Part shown: positions 26,801 to 35,346 of the stretch, in pieces
Layout: each line of letters starts with the position of its first letter
Position numbering within the stretch: the first letter of the stretch is position 1
NCBI GenBank assembly: GCA_021014325.1
Contig: CM037472.1
Location: 26,575,539-26,639,538 of the forward strand
DNA length: 64,000 nt
Source of the DNA: Plazaster borealis
Taxonomy: Eukaryota > Echinodermata > Asteroidea > Forcipulatida > Labidiasteridae
Reading direction: 5' to 3'
Notes under the pieces: generated by a model
Told to the model about the DNA's origin: nothing
What the model saw: only the letters and a program-made list of their open reading frames with translations
Database searches by the model: none
Translations under genes and position numbers: made by a program

Positions 26801-29800
26801 AGCTTAACTATCTCTGTTTGAACCCTAACTGCTACACATAGTCACTTTCCCTCCGTTTGATTTTTTTAACTCAACTTGCTTGAAATCATTTAAAATTGAT
26901 TTGGCTGTTATCAAATCTTACATTTGATAACGTCACCCACGCTTCTCACTATTCAAGTCCATTATTTATGATTAATTACTGTTGTGTGAATTTAAATTGT
27001 TATGGTGTCCTCATTTTTTTCTTCCAAGATGTCAAAGCATGTACCCTATTTGTGAATGATTTTCCTTTTTTATTAATGAACTCATACAGCCACAAATGTA
27101 GAAGGTTTCCAACAACCTCATTCCCAGGGGTGATCGGGTCCAGTGCGCTTGACCGCTCGCCCACAACAGCTACCTTATGCATAGCACACATTATTCTGAT
27201 ATTACTTACTGTCCTTTTCAATGTGTAGTGTAGTTAACACATGAGATCTGGAGTTCCTTTTTCATTGTGTAGTTAACACATGAGATCTGGAGTTCCTTTT
27301 TCATTGTGTAGTTAACAATTGAGATCTGGAGTTCCTTTTTCATTGTGTAGTTAACACATATGATCTGGAGTTCCTTTTTCATTGTGTAGTTAACACATAT
27401 GATCTGGAGTTCCTTTTTCATTGTGTAGTTAACACATATGATCTGGAGTTCCTTTTTCATTGTGTAGTTAACACATATGATCTGGAGTTCCTTTTTCATT
27501 GTGTAGTTAACACATATGATGTGGAGTTCCTTTTTCATTGTGTAGTTAACACATGAGATCTGGAGTTCCTTTTTCATTGTGTAGTTAACACATGAGATCT
27601 GGAGTTCCTTTTTCATTGTGTAGTTAACACATGAGATCTGGAGTTCCTTTTTCATTGTGTAGTTAACACATGAGATCTGAAGTTCCTTTTTCATTGTGTA
27701 GTTAACACATGAGATCTGAAGTTCCTTTTTCATTGTGTAGTTAACACATGAGATCTGGAGTTCCTTTTTCATTGTGTAGTTAACACATGAGATCTGAAGT
27801 TCCTTTTTCATTGTTTAGTTAACAAATGAGATCAGGAGTTCAGAGATGCCAACATACACGATTTGGGCGTAGAAAATACGATTTTGAGCCGTGAATACGC
27901 CGCTACGATAATCTTCAATTAAATACGATAAACAAGCCGCCCAGTGTAAATGTAGTTACAATGTATCATGATAAAAACTAAAACTAAAAGTATAAAATGA
28001 AAAAACTATAAAAAATGTTGACTGCTGCCGCGTGGTTAAAAGTGATGAGCGGCGCCGAATTCACACGCGGTTTGGTGCTTATTTAGGAGGTACCAATCCC
28101 ATAAACTATCGCATTCAGGATTTGCCTCCCTGACACACGCGTAGCACAGAGCACACACTGAGCCTCAAGTCTCCTTGTACAGCATACATTCTACAGTCGC
28201 TTTTGTAGAGACTGGTTCCGCAGTTTTTCTAACGCTTTACGACTGTGGGATGCGGCGTTAAACAGACACTAGTGTGATAACTTTTATCTAAAATGCAATT
28301 CGCAAGTTCAGCGCGCGCCGTCGTGGACGGTTTGTTTGAAACATCGCGATCGCTGCAGTGATCAACTAAAATACCGGTGACAACAAGAAAATATTTCATC
28401 GATTGCAATCGAGGCCAAGATCTGATGAAAACTGTCGATAAAAAAGTTGTTAAGAATGCAGTGGGTGGAAATGGAATTGGTTGGAAAGGCCAATTGACGA
28501 AATTGCTCTTGCTGAAGTCGTTTGAAGACTTGACTGGCCTGCTGTGGTCAGGTGGTGTGACGTATTTTTTTACTATTTTGCTGTACAAACGTGAGCATTA
28601 TTTATTTTAATAAACAATGGGACAGAAAAACAAAGCATTTTGTTGAGTTTAATTGGAAAGGGTTCTCTTCATGCACAAGCTAGTGCAAATTGCGGTCCGA
28701 TAAGAAAAATAAAATTAAAAAAAATACTTTTTTTTTTTTTTTTAAATCAAGCCTGAGAATACAATTCATAATTGTTTGACCTCTAGAGCAGGCCGCTTTG
28801 CAATAAGTGATTTTCGCTGAAAGTGTTAGTTTATATCATAAATGTCATAATTTTCCTCTTTTTACGGCTCGGTGAGTTTTATGCTTGACTTGAAACTTAA
28901 GTGCTCGGCGGTGCTACTCTTTTTGGGAATTCAATGTTGGCATCTCTGGGAGTTCCTTTTTCATTGTGTAGTTAACACATGAGATCTGGAGTTCCTTTTT
29001 CATTGTGTAGTTAACACATGAAATGTCAAGGTCTTGGTCTCTCTCCTTATTCAGTCATGGGATTTGCAGATCTTGCCTTTGGACTAGTTCTCTTTCTGTG
29101 GCTTGCTCTTTAGTTTTGCGACAGAACAGAACTGAATTTCAATGCTAGCTGTGCAAAAGTGAAGACTCCTTAGTCATGCAGGCATAGATAAAACTCATAA
29201 AAAGCATGTAAGCACAAAAACTTGCTAAGCACAGAAAACTCTTGCACAAGAAAAATAAGTTACCAGCCAAAATACCATAGTTACCATTGCTGTGACTGGT
29301 ACCCCACTCATTTCTTGCTTGGCAAATAAATTTGCTGAGCAGAATTTTCTGCTAAACAGCTTTATGAAATTGGGCCCAGTAAGTAACATTTTGCTCTGGT
29401 CTAGGTCTCATGCACCGTCCTCCGAAGTCTCAAATCCCATCCTTCTCTTGGGCACCCCAGTCTCAACTACGTCAACCAATTGAAACTTCTCCCTTTTTTA
29501 TTGTTTCAGAATCTGAAGCGTGTTGTAGAAGTCTGGTTTGACGAGTACAAAGAATATTTCTACCGCAGTAAGCCAGAGGCCATGCTGGTCTCTGCAGGAA
29601 ATCTAGACAAGCAGCTGGAGTTCCGTCGTCAGAAGAAGTGTCGATCGTTCTCTTGGTATATGAGTGAGATTGCGCCAGATATTGTGGATAAGTTTCCTCT
29701 ACCTGCAGCTAATGTACAGTGGGGCGAGGTGAGTGCAGATACTCAGTGAAGCCTTTTTAAATTGAGAAAATTTGGGGTCGAACAAAGACAAGTTAACTAG

Positions 29801-31391
29801 AACGGGACTTGAGCCTGCGACCTCCAGATTAACGTACTCTACCAAAGAGCTATCTAGCCCTAATGTTGGCAGTCTCCTTATTTTGTCAATATCTTTGTTC
29901 GGGGTGCTAGTCATGAGCTATTCAACCTATAACTGCCGTGTAGCCAGAGATCACACCCAAGTTTATGGGTCACAGGTTGAATGGCTTCTGACTGGCACCC
30001 CCGAACAATTGATATTGACCGCCAACATTAGGGCTAGATATCTCAGTTGGTGGAGTGCCGGCACGTTAATCAGGAGGTCGCAGGTTCAAAGCGTTCCAGT
30101 CAATTTTTCTTTGTTCAACCCAAAATTATTTAAAATTTACCCAGTCAGTTTCCCTTGTGATTTATTATTTGATATCTAAAAGTAACAACATTGATTTGCA
30201 GTCAGTCAAGGAACAGCAACCCTGGAGATAATTCTATGTATTAATGCTCCCTAGGCCTTTTTGCCTACAGGCAACCTCAATCCATCAATGTCCAATGTCA
30301 CTCAACACTCAACTTTTTACGTATTCTGGATAAATAAATCAACTTTATGGAATTGTGTTTTAGGTGAGAGTAGCCGGAGATCATGTCTGTGTGGATTCAA
30401 TGGGTCAGAAGGATGGTGGTAAGGTCGGTATGTCGTACTGCCATGGTGCTGGCGGGAATCAGCTCTTTAGAGTAACACAAGACGGACAGTTTCGCATTCA
30501 TGATCAATGTGCCTATAAATCCTCATCTGACGTCAGGTTACGACGGTGTGACACTACGAGGTATCAGTGGGTTTATAATTTGGTGAGTTTGATTCCTAGA
30601 AAATCATAATTCATAATCAATTCTGATTCATGCTTCCATGTTGATCCATAGGCTTCTTCAGTGTTGTTGACTCGAGTCGGTGACTTGGACTCGACTCAGA
30701 CTCGAGTCGTCAATTTCATTGACTTGTAAATTGACTTGACTTGGGGAAAAATGACTTGTGACTTGACTTGACTTGAGGGAGAATGACTTGAGACTTGACT
30801 TGACTTGACTTGAGGGAAAATGACTTGGTTACAACACTGGGGGGGGGGCTAGCATATTATATGTCCCCCCTTTTCATTGCCCATTTAAAATATGCTAAAT
30901 ATAATAACAAATACACAGCATTTCGGTGAAAGAGAATATTTGTTACAACTGTTGTTAACAAAACTTTAACTGATAACGCTGGAATTGTGAAATGGTTTTG
31001 TTTTGATTATTACCCTATGGGCTTGCCAGTGCATACAAAGATGTACCACACACAGAATGCTATTTGTGGCTATTTCCGGTGTGTCAGGAGATTCTTTCCC
31101 CCTAGATTGGCTAGGAAATTGTGTCTCCCAAGACGGACTCTCCAAGGAACTAGATTCTTTCCCACCATGCAAAGTTTCAAGTCCTAGCTTTTTTTTAAAC
31201 AAAGATCACTTGTGATCCTACTAACTTTTTGTTTGTTTTGTTTTTTGTATTTCTTTACCACATGTATTGTATTCTGTATTTCTTCTTAGCTTTAGGCTTA
31301 CGTTTCCATTTTGATTATTGTACATGTATATGTTATTGTTTGTATTAGCGCCATGAGCACTTTTGTGGATTTGTGCGCTTTATAAGTTTTC

Positions 31392-31423
<32 letters not shown>

Positions 31424-31636
31424 TGGTTGCTTGTATTGTATGTACAACATTATATATAAAGTTCTTGCATTTTTTCTGTCCTTCCTTTGCAGAACACACA
31501 AACATTATACTTAGAGGATCTACATGAATGTCTCGATCACAGACCAGCCACCAAAGAGCTTTTTATGACAGCGTGTGTACCAGACAAAAAAACACAACGG
31601 TGGGAAATATCGTCAAAGGGACTAAAACATCATTGA
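7151..31636 (+). CDS. GALNT7: GALNT7-type polypeptide N-acetylgalactosaminyltransferase (5'-incomplete, multi-exon)
   Basis: Joined coding exons: 7151-7452, 12158-12324, 14364-14577, 22489-22662, 23888-24005, one of 25535-25657 or 25749-25871, 29510-29728, 30364-30582, 31493-31636. All have GT-AG junctions and compatible phases, and together encode 559 residues. Family role: Golgi type II enzyme moving GalNAc from UDP-GalNAc to Ser/Thr, with GALNT7 preferring already glycosylated peptides. Seen in order: a stem ending in [13 protein letters not shown]; the GT-A domain with [20 protein letters not shown], the DAH metal motif (visible residues 207-209), [25 protein letters not shown] and CSRVGH; then a ricin-type lectin domain with CVD, GNQLF, CLD and QRW. 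The CKYWHY and [12 protein letters not shown] blocks resemble GALNT7 more than other GALNTs. Human GALNT7 is 657 residues, so roughly 100 N-terminal residues (cytoplasmic tail, membrane anchor) are missing; I found no upstream exon in 1-7150. Confidence 0.93.
8313..8752 (+). mobile_element. tRNA-headed SINE family 1 copy with internal duplication
   Basis: The head is truncated at AAGAGCACCGGACTC; the B box GTGGGTTCGAATCCTGG is intact. About 53 bp beginning CCCCGGTATTCCTGGTTTGA occurs twice in tandem (near 8495-8600). The tail is GAGCGCTGTATAAGAAG. Confidence 0.75.
9134..9405 (+). mobile_element. SINE family 3 copy a
   Basis: A tRNA-like start GGTTGGCTCAGTGGTTCCTT, a degenerate B box GGTTTGCATTCCGG, then GGGTTTTCCTCCCACATCTA and TCCCTTGGTTTCATTACCAG. 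The same series occurs at 33258-33510. Confidence 0.65.
10045..11455 (-). mobile_element. Penelope-like retroelement fragment (RT C-terminus and GIY-YIG nuclease)
   Basis: The minus strand reads, in several broken frames, [60 protein letters not shown] (11455-10965), then [20 protein letters not shown] and [11 protein letters not shown] (10734-10600). These are the thumb region and GIY-YIG endonuclease of Penelope-like elements. The 3' part contains CTTTGAGAAAGACTCTGTTA and GTTGAAATGTCAGG, a tail seen again alone at 25380-25430. It is truncated before the catalytic RT core and frameshifted. Confidence 0.78.
11590..11830 (+). mobile_element. Degraded SINE family 1 fragment
   Basis: Shares CAACAAGACACTTGACC, TTGCTTCCTTCTTCAGATGG and CATAGCAACTTGTAAGCC with family 1 bodies. 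The tRNA head is lost. Confidence 0.45.
12158..12324 (+). CDS. GALNT7: GALNT7 exon: start of GT-A fold ([15 protein letters not shown])
   Basis: The acceptor is GACCCAG|ATG; its first base completes the Gln codon begun in the previous exon. The exon encodes [20 protein letters not shown] followed by [17 protein letters not shown] and ends [11 protein letters not shown] with a phase-1 GTAATT donor. FHNE and VDDAS are nucleotide-sugar binding blocks common to all GALNTs; CKYWHY is typical of GALNT7. Confidence 0.95.
12325..14363 (+). other. GALNT7 intron
   Basis: Holds the foldback element at 13300-13438; otherwise no exon or repeat was recognised. The sequence around 13480-13560 contains further GACGC and TGTGATAT words resembling the foldback arms. 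Confidence 0.6.
13300..13438. mobile_element. Foldback element, 139 bp
   Basis: A near-perfect hairpin. GTTATCACAC at the left pairs with GTGTGATAAC at the right, and GCGTCCCATATCCAAC pairs with GTTGGATATGGGACGC around an AAGGCCGAAGGCCGA centre. Long open frames across it on both strands are a by-product of the palindrome. Confidence 0.75.
14364..14577 (+). CDS. GALNT7: GALNT7 exon with DxH metal motif
   Basis: The acceptor is TTGAGACAG|AGC (phase 1) and the donor AATAG|GTAAGA (phase 2). It encodes [10 protein letters not shown], then [20 protein letters not shown] and [19 protein letters not shown] at 14513-14521 supplies two Mn2+ ligands in this family. The open frame continues upstream to 14291, but that part is intron: it would break phase with the previous exon and matches nothing in the family. 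Confidence 0.95.
16027..16590. mobile_element. Inverted-repeat family B copy 1, split by MITE A2
   Basis: The left end GGCCCAATTTCATAGAGCTG and the right end AGCTCTATGAAATTGGGCCC form an inverted repeat. Bases 16197-16563 are a complete family A element inserted at TTAA. Confidence 0.8.
16197..16563 (+). mobile_element. MITE family A copy 2 (nested in B1)
   Basis: 367 bp, interior as in copy 1, flanked by TTAA on both sides; the left end has drifted to ATGCAATGAACACG. Uninterrupted B copies read GCTTAAGCAGCTCT at this point, so the empty site is known. Confidence 0.82.
17568..17866. repeat. Low-complexity G/T tract and (ATTT)n microsatellite
   Basis: A G-rich run (17588-17635) could form G-quadruplexes. 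(ATTT)n occupies about 17812-17866. No gene content. Confidence 0.7.
18958..20305. mobile_element. 1.35-kb DNA transposon-like element with many GTCCGTCCCTCAC motifs
   Basis: The ends are GAGCGTGATCCAA and TTGGATCACGCTC (13-bp terminal inverted repeats), flanked by TAAT on both sides. Inside, the 13-base word GTCCGTCCCTCAC or its complement occurs about ten times in both orientations (for example 19137, 19320, 19490, 19704, 19718, 19731, 19889, 20275). No transposase frame is seen, so it looks non-autonomous. Confidence 0.75.
21971..22135. mobile_element. Partial family B inverted-repeat element
   Basis: Begins TTTCATAGAGCTGCTTCAGT and carries GCTAAGCACAAATTAG; the right end is decayed. Confidence 0.45.
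22489..22662 (+). CDS. GALNT7: GALNT7 exon (CPVIDVID to TEPYR)
   Basis: The acceptor is GTTTCACAG|GAC and the donor TACAG|GTGAGT; both junctions are phase 2. It encodes [20 protein letters not shown], then [15 protein letters not shown] and the basic segment [13 protein letters not shown], matching the corresponding human GALNT7 block (VPLIDVI, DWSM, KTEPYR). The intron before it is about 7.9 kb and loaded with mobile elements. Confidence 0.95.
22829..23235. mobile_element. MITE family D copy 1
   Basis: 407 bp with ends AGGTAGGGTCATAGATTGGT and ACCAATCAATGACCCTACCT, flanked by TTAA on both sides. A second copy is at 47325-47774. It contains a long chance open frame on each strand. Confidence 0.82.
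23888..24005 (+). CDS. GALNT7: GALNT7 exon ([20 protein letters not shown])
   Basis: The acceptor is CTCCCAG|ATC and the donor TTCAAG|GTATTG, ending in phase 0. It encodes [20 protein letters not shown] and [18 protein letters not shown], the most conserved block of the GALNT family. It is followed by the duplicated exon pair. Confidence 0.95.
24287..24490 (+). mobile_element. tRNA-related SINE family 2 copy a
   Basis: The internal tRNA-like part GGGCTAGATAGCTCAGTTGG and GTAGAGCGCTGGCACGTTAA (24392-24465) is preceded by GGTTGAATGGCTTCTGACTG. The poor B box (GGTTCAAAACC) and lack of cloverleaf ends argue against a functional tRNA gene. Confidence 0.7.
24706..24790. mobile_element. Family B fragment
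   Basis: CCCAACTTCATAGAGCTGCT and CTAAGCACAAAAAC only. Confidence 0.35.
25330..25460 (+). mobile_element. Penelope-like 3' tail fragment
   Basis: Contains CTTCGAGAAAGACTCTGCTA, GGTCGAAACATCAGGCC and CATTTATACC, matching the minus-strand tail of the element at 10045-11455. Confidence 0.5.
25535..25657 (+). CDS. GALNT7: GALNT7 alternative exon a (His-ligand/flexible-loop cassette)
   Basis: 123 nt, 41 codons, phase 0 at both ends; acceptor CCTTCAG|ATC, donor GAAATG|GTAAGA. It begins [20 protein letters not shown], continues [14 protein letters not shown] and ends SEM. In GALNTs the His of VGHxYR/FR is the third Mn2+ ligand, and the residues after it form the flexible loop that closes over UDP-GalNAc. 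A homologous exon of the same length follows after 91 bp (25749-25871). Either joins correctly to NLKRVVEVW at 29510. Confidence 0.93.
25749..25871 (+). CDS. GALNT7: GALNT7 alternative exon b (tandem homologue of exon a)
   Basis: 123 nt, 41 codons, phase 0; acceptor GCGGTCAG|CTG, donor GAGAGG|GTAAGA. It begins [20 protein letters not shown], continues [14 protein letters not shown] and ends SER. By eye it is identical to exon a at 30 of 41 residues, with many synonymous differences, an open frame and intact splice sites. That pattern suggests both copies are under selection. Using both would keep frame but put two metal-ligand segments in series, so mutually exclusive use is the likely arrangement (inference). 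Confidence 0.9.
27227..27840. repeat. 39-bp minisatellite, about 15 units
   Basis: The unit starts GTGTAGTTAACACATGAGAT and continues CTGGAGTTCCTTTTTCATT. Variants (ATATGATCTG, GAAGTTCC) are clustered, as expected of array turnover. 39 is divisible by three, which explains the 197-codon open frame on the minus strand. Two more units follow at 28949-29022 after a transposon insertion. Confidence 0.9.
27841..28948. mobile_element. hAT-like element, 1.1 kb, inserted in the minisatellite
   Basis: The ends are CAGAGATGCCAACAT and ATGTTGGCATCTCTG, a perfect 15-bp inverted repeat with the CA-G-G-GCCAA pattern common in hAT elements. The flanks repeat GGAGTT (6 bp; up to 8 bp with one mismatch if the ends are set one base in). 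The interior has no full transposase; the largest open frames are about 120 codons and I recognise nothing in them. Confidence 0.78.
28949..29022. repeat. Minisatellite continuation (about 2 units)
   Basis: Same 39-bp unit as 27227-27840; the insertion at 27841-28948 separates the two parts. Confidence 0.88.
29196..29377. mobile_element. Degenerate family B element
   Basis: Carries AAGCACAAAAACTTGCTAAG and ends CTTTATGAAATTGGGCCC; the left terminus is decayed. Confidence 0.5.
29510..29728 (+). CDS. GALNT7: GALNT7 exon: end of catalytic domain
   Basis: The acceptor is TTGTTTCAG|AAT, the donor GGCGAG|GTGAGT, and the exon is 73 codons. It encodes [20 protein letters not shown] and later [15 protein letters not shown] and NVQWGE. 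[14 protein letters not shown] is the standard continuation after the flexible-loop segment, and WGE leads to the lectin domain. Confidence 0.95.
29769..29960 (-). mobile_element. SINE family 2 copy b (minus)
   Basis: The minus strand reads GGGCTAGATAGCTCTTTGGT and GGAGGTCGCAGGCTCAAGTC with the body AACAAAGATATTGACAAAAT. It abuts copy c head to head. Confidence 0.68.
29961..30172 (+). mobile_element. SINE family 2 copy c
   Basis: The body GGTTGAATGGCTTCTGACTG, head-like GGGCTAGATATCTCAGTTGG, and tail CCCAGTCAGTTTCCCTTGTG that also ends other copies. Confidence 0.68.
30364..30582 (+). CDS. GALNT7: GALNT7 exon: ricin-type lectin domain, first part
   Basis: The acceptor is TTTTAG|GTG and the donor AATTTG|GTGAGT; 73 codons, phase 0. 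It reads [20 protein letters not shown], then [18 protein letters not shown] and [23 protein letters not shown] and the Q-x-W-like RYQW are beta-trefoil lectin repeat signatures and parallel human GALNT7 (CIDSMG, GGNQLF). Confidence 0.93.
30660..30835. repeat. ACTTG-rich minisatellite
   Basis: Repeated GACTTGACTTG and GACTCGAGTC words over about 175 bp with a roughly 35-bp higher unit (GAGGGAGAATGACTTGAGAC), followed by a G run at 30839. Confidence 0.75.
31493..31636 (+). CDS. GALNT7: GALNT7 last coding exon: lectin gamma repeat and stop
   Basis: The acceptor is CTTTGCAG|AAC. The 47 codons plus TGA read [20 protein letters not shown], then [13 protein letters not shown] and end LKHH. CLDH and QRW are the CLD and QxW motifs of the third lectin repeat; human GALNT7 ends similarly with CLDRS and QKWEM. 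Confidence 0.94.
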   Translation, partial: NTQTLYLEDLHECLDHRPATKELFMTACVPDKKTQRWEISSKGLKHH

Positions 31637-31774
31637 CATATCATCTTCATTTATTTTGTTTTTCTTAAATTGGTCTTAAATTTTATATCCAAACCAAAGA
31701 CATCTTGGAGGTAAACTTTTGTGTAAATATCGTATTTAAACAGGACAGTGTCAAGGTTTGGGGACCGTAACCAA

Positions 31775-31964
31775 GGGCCCAATTTCATAGAGCTGCTTTA
31801 GCACAAAAAGTAGCTAAGAACAACAAAATGATGCTTACTAGAATCATGGAGGTAGAAACCAGCCAACGACCATTTTACATGTGTGACTGGTATCCTGCTC
31901 ATTTTTGCTTAGCAGAAATTGTTAAGCAATATTTACTGCTTAAGCAGCTCTATGAAATTGAGCA
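31775..31964. mobile_element. Inverted-repeat family B copy 2
   Basis: The ends are GGGCCCAATTTCATAGAGCT and AGCTCTATGAAATTGAGCAC; intact, 190 bp, just past the GALNT7 stop codon. Confidence 0.75.
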
Positions 31965-32081
31965 CAGTACTAAGACGTCCATAACGGCATTTTTTGAACA
32001 TGCATTAAAAGAGATGAAACAGCATTAGTGTTACTAACAGCAACAACATAGTCAAAGTTTAAAGCTCATACATGCCCTTAA

Positions 32082-32288
32082 GGTTACTTGGGTGTGATAT
32101 CTGGCTATATGGCAGTTAACAGGTTGAATGGCTTCTGAATGGCACCTCGAACAAAGATATTGACAAAATAGGGAGACTGCCAACATTAGGGCTAGATGGC
32201 TCAAATGGTAGAGCTTGGCTCGTTAATCCGGAGGTCGCAGGTTCAAATCCCGCTCAGTCATATTTTCTTTGTTCAACTCAAAATTAAA
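32082..32288 (+). mobile_element. SINE family 2 copy d
   Basis: GGGCTAGATGGCTCAAATGG with B box GGTCGCAGGTTCAAATCCCG. It looks the best preserved of the family, but the gap in the anticodon arm and unpaired ends argue against a tRNA gene. Confidence 0.7.
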
Positions 32289-32345
32289 GGAAAGTTGGTA
32301 CAATTTCTAGTCACCCTGAAAATGTTTACATTTGAAATGTTCTTA

Positions 32346-32655
32346 TGTCGTGGTTGAGCGGTCTAGCGCATCAGATTCAAGTTCTGAATGATCGAAGTGT
32401 GGGTTTGAATCCCGGTCACGACATTTGTGTCCTTGAGCAAGACAATTACCATAATTGCTCCTCTTCACCCAGGTGTATAAATAAGAACCACCAAGGGGTG
32501 AGATAAAAGCAGCTTGGTGTTGTATGCCCCCGGGAGTTGAGAAAGTTTGAGGAATGGTCTAAGTATGCTAGATGAACAGGGCTAATAATGTTGTAAAGCG
32601 CCTTGATGTAACTACTAGGATATGTGTGCTCAGTATTATTATCATTTTATTATCT
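32346..32655 (+). mobile_element. SINE family 1 copy e
   Basis: Head GTCGTGGTTGAGCGGTCTAG, B box GTGGGTTTGAATCCCGG, then ACGACATTTGTGTCCTTGAG; tail AAAGCGCCTTGATG. Confidence 0.72.
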
Positions 32656-33257
32656 ATACCTGGTGGCATGTTCTGGTGACCCCTGACCAGAAATAAGTTT
32701 CTGACATCAGCTTCACTGCAGACCAAAACAACATTCGTACATTCTTTAGGAAGTATTAACAATGTTGGGTCATCATGCTGCAGTGGTTGTTGTTGTCGTT
32801 GTTGTTGTGGGGTTTTTGTTTTTTGGGGGGGAATGTGCCTTTTTGAGACCAAGCCAATACAACTTCAAATTGAAAACATTTTCAACAAGGTAACTTTCAG
32901 AGTCATCCATAAAGGTGACAAAATAGAACATTCAAAATGAATGCAAACCTTGTATTGAGAATATGGACCTTGCTCTTGGTCTGTACCTGTACTTTGTTGT
33001 AAAACTGGAAGTGCTGACATGCTCAGTACTTGATACATATCAACATCAGTCAAGAGCAAACCGCTATCTCTATAAAATAACAACTTGCTATCATCTACTC
33101 TGGTAAGGTTTATGTAAACCTGACGGAAACAATTTCCCTAATGAGTTGTGATGGTTCTGAATAGCAATTGGTGAGACTCCGTAGAGTTATATAAGAGAAC
33201 TAGTGGAGGCACTCGATATTAAATTGTACACATACGTAACCGCGCTGCCTCACCATG

Positions 33258-33510
33258 GGCGGTTGGGTTGGCATAGTGGTATCTTTCCTCGCCTTCCGTC
33301 TCTGGGACCCCAGTTCGAATCTCGCTGGGGGCACTATGTCCTAACTGATTGCGTGGATTTTCCCAACAATAATTCTCTGGGGTTTTCCTCGCACAACTAA
33401 AACTGAAACTTCCTTCCTTTTCGTCTCTCCATTGGGTTCTTGGCTAGTTTTGTGTTTAAGTTCGCTTTTCTGAGAGTCCTTGGTTTCACAACCAGAAAAA
33501 AATTAAAGAA
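33258..33510 (+). mobile_element. SINE family 3 copy b
   Basis: GGGTTGGCATAGTGGTATCT, B box CCCAGTTCGAATCTCGCTGG, then GGTTTTCCTCGCACAACTAA and GTCCTTGGTTTCACAACCAG; pairs with 9134-9405. Confidence 0.7.
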
Positions 33511-33900
33511 ATGAAATGAAGCCAAACCATGGGCACAAATCCCTATTGGTAAATTACATTTAGATGTCCACTTAAAAAAACATTGGTTGTGTGAACTGGT
33601 GCGTGACCCGTGTTATATGATGGGACAGCACCATTTTCTCAACGGCCAAAAAATGTTTATTGTTGGGCCATGTCACATGGCTTTGTATACCCTCTAGTTC
33701 TGTAATAAAGCTATATTATTTCCATGGTATTATTTTAGCTTCATCTAGATTGTATCATTTTGAATCCTACTAACCTTCTATCGGGTTTTTTTCTCAGAAA
33801 AAAGTGAGAATCAATTGTGGTTGAGCATTGTGTTGTACAGTACACACGAGAGCTACATGTATTCACGTTAAGAACTGCTATTTAAATTTCAAGATGTAAC

Positions 33901-34154
33901 CAAAGATTATAGAGCGCCGAAGGCGCAAGATGCGGAACTCGGGCTGAAATGTGAAATCCCACTGGACACCATTTCGGCAAGTAACTCTTTTGATACAACA
34001 ATAGATCAGTGCTGATCAGCGCAGACAATGACCATTCCTATCAATGGGAAACAAAACATTTACTTGCTGAAATGGCGCCCATGCGTATTTCACGTTTAAC
34101 AATAGATAAAGCTTCAGTTCCCTATCTTGCGCCTTCGGCGCTCTATAATCTTTG
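33901..34154. mobile_element. 254-bp TIR element with 7-bp target duplication
   Basis: The left end CAAAGATTATAGAGCGCCGA continues AGGCGCAAGAT, complemented at the right end by ATCTTGCGCCT and TCGGCGCTCTATAATCTTTG. Both sides carry ATGTAAC (33894-33900 and 34155-34161). There is no coding capacity. The 7-8 bp duplication suggests a hAT-type transposase (inference). Confidence 0.88.
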
Positions 34155-35346
34155 ATGTAACCTAGTTCCTTTATTTTCTATTTTACTTCATTCTATTTTA
34201 ACAACATACACAAGTAGAGATCCATCAAACACAGGATCAGAGTTAAATAAGAATATTATATTTTTTTAAATATAAAGTTATAAGTTAACATTTAGTTTTT
34301 TGGGGTAGTAAGTACAATGTGCTAGTAGACAATCTATGGTTTGGAATAAAGTCGGCATAGAATTTAGAATTCTTAGTTTGTTAAAAAAGATGTTTTGCAT
34401 TTTAATAGGTCACAGAGTATGTCCATGTGGCAGACAAATTTTTCATTAGTTGTCTGAAGTTGAAATGACTTTCTACTTTGTACATCGCTCGTAGATGCAT
34501 TATGGCATTTTGCTGTATTAGCAGGCTTAAGTTCATTTATATTGTAACTCTTAAGCAGTTAGCATTTGTACACCATACACGATATAGACCATCTAACCTT
34601 GACATCACATGTTTACAAAAGAGTCACAGAGCTCGGACTTCCTGCAGGCAAGATTTGTACACAGCCCAATAGAAGAAAACATAAAATCTTACATTTCGTG
34701 GAGATAGCACAGTACGTTTTTTTATCAACTTTCGATGTGAAGAAAGGGGGCACATCTCAAAACTTGTTCAGCTGTGATTTTTTATAACCCTTGAATTTAT
34801 ATGGAAATTATGACACAAAATGTAAAACTTCCCATATGACCAGTGCAGTATCTCGCCTGCCAGGAAATGACCTGGAATGTACAAAGTCACTCTTTTTGTA
34901 AACAAAGTATACATGGTCTATAGCTGTTATAGTTTATTGGTTTGATCTGGAACCACAAAATAGTACATTATTTGGTTCTTGGCCCATGAAACCTCTGGGT
35001 TAATGTGAAGCAAGTCAGATACTGGTAATGGCCCTCGTGTGTGGAGTTTACCTTTGCTTGGATACGCTTTTGAAAGTTTTGTATACTGTATACATTATTT
35101 ATAGAAAGTGTGACATAAGAATACTTTAAACAAACCACTGTGTAAATATTATCTTGGGAATGTTAAAGATATTTGTAAATATTAAATATTTTGTATACAG
35201 TGAAAGATGTTTTCTGCTAATTCCCTAATTTGTCAAAACGAAATCTTTGTATTTTAGTACACGTCAGTTTTTTCAATTGATAAATTGTGAATGATTACGT
35301 TCAACATTTGGTCTTTATACAGAAAGAAAGACTGCAATTGAATTCA

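Noticed and set aside
27218..27811. 197-codon open frame repeating a 13-residue unit
   Set aside because: It is the translation of a 39-bp minisatellite; the unit length is a multiple of three, so stops are absent by construction. It lies in an intron.
28229..28610. Opposing open frames inside the hAT-like element
   Set aside because: No transposase motif is recognisable and both strands are open over the same bases; not enough to call a gene.
32161..32262. Functional tRNA gene in the best SINE family 2 copy
   Set aside because: Same family body on both sides and no proper acceptor stem by eye; a tRNA-scan score would decide.
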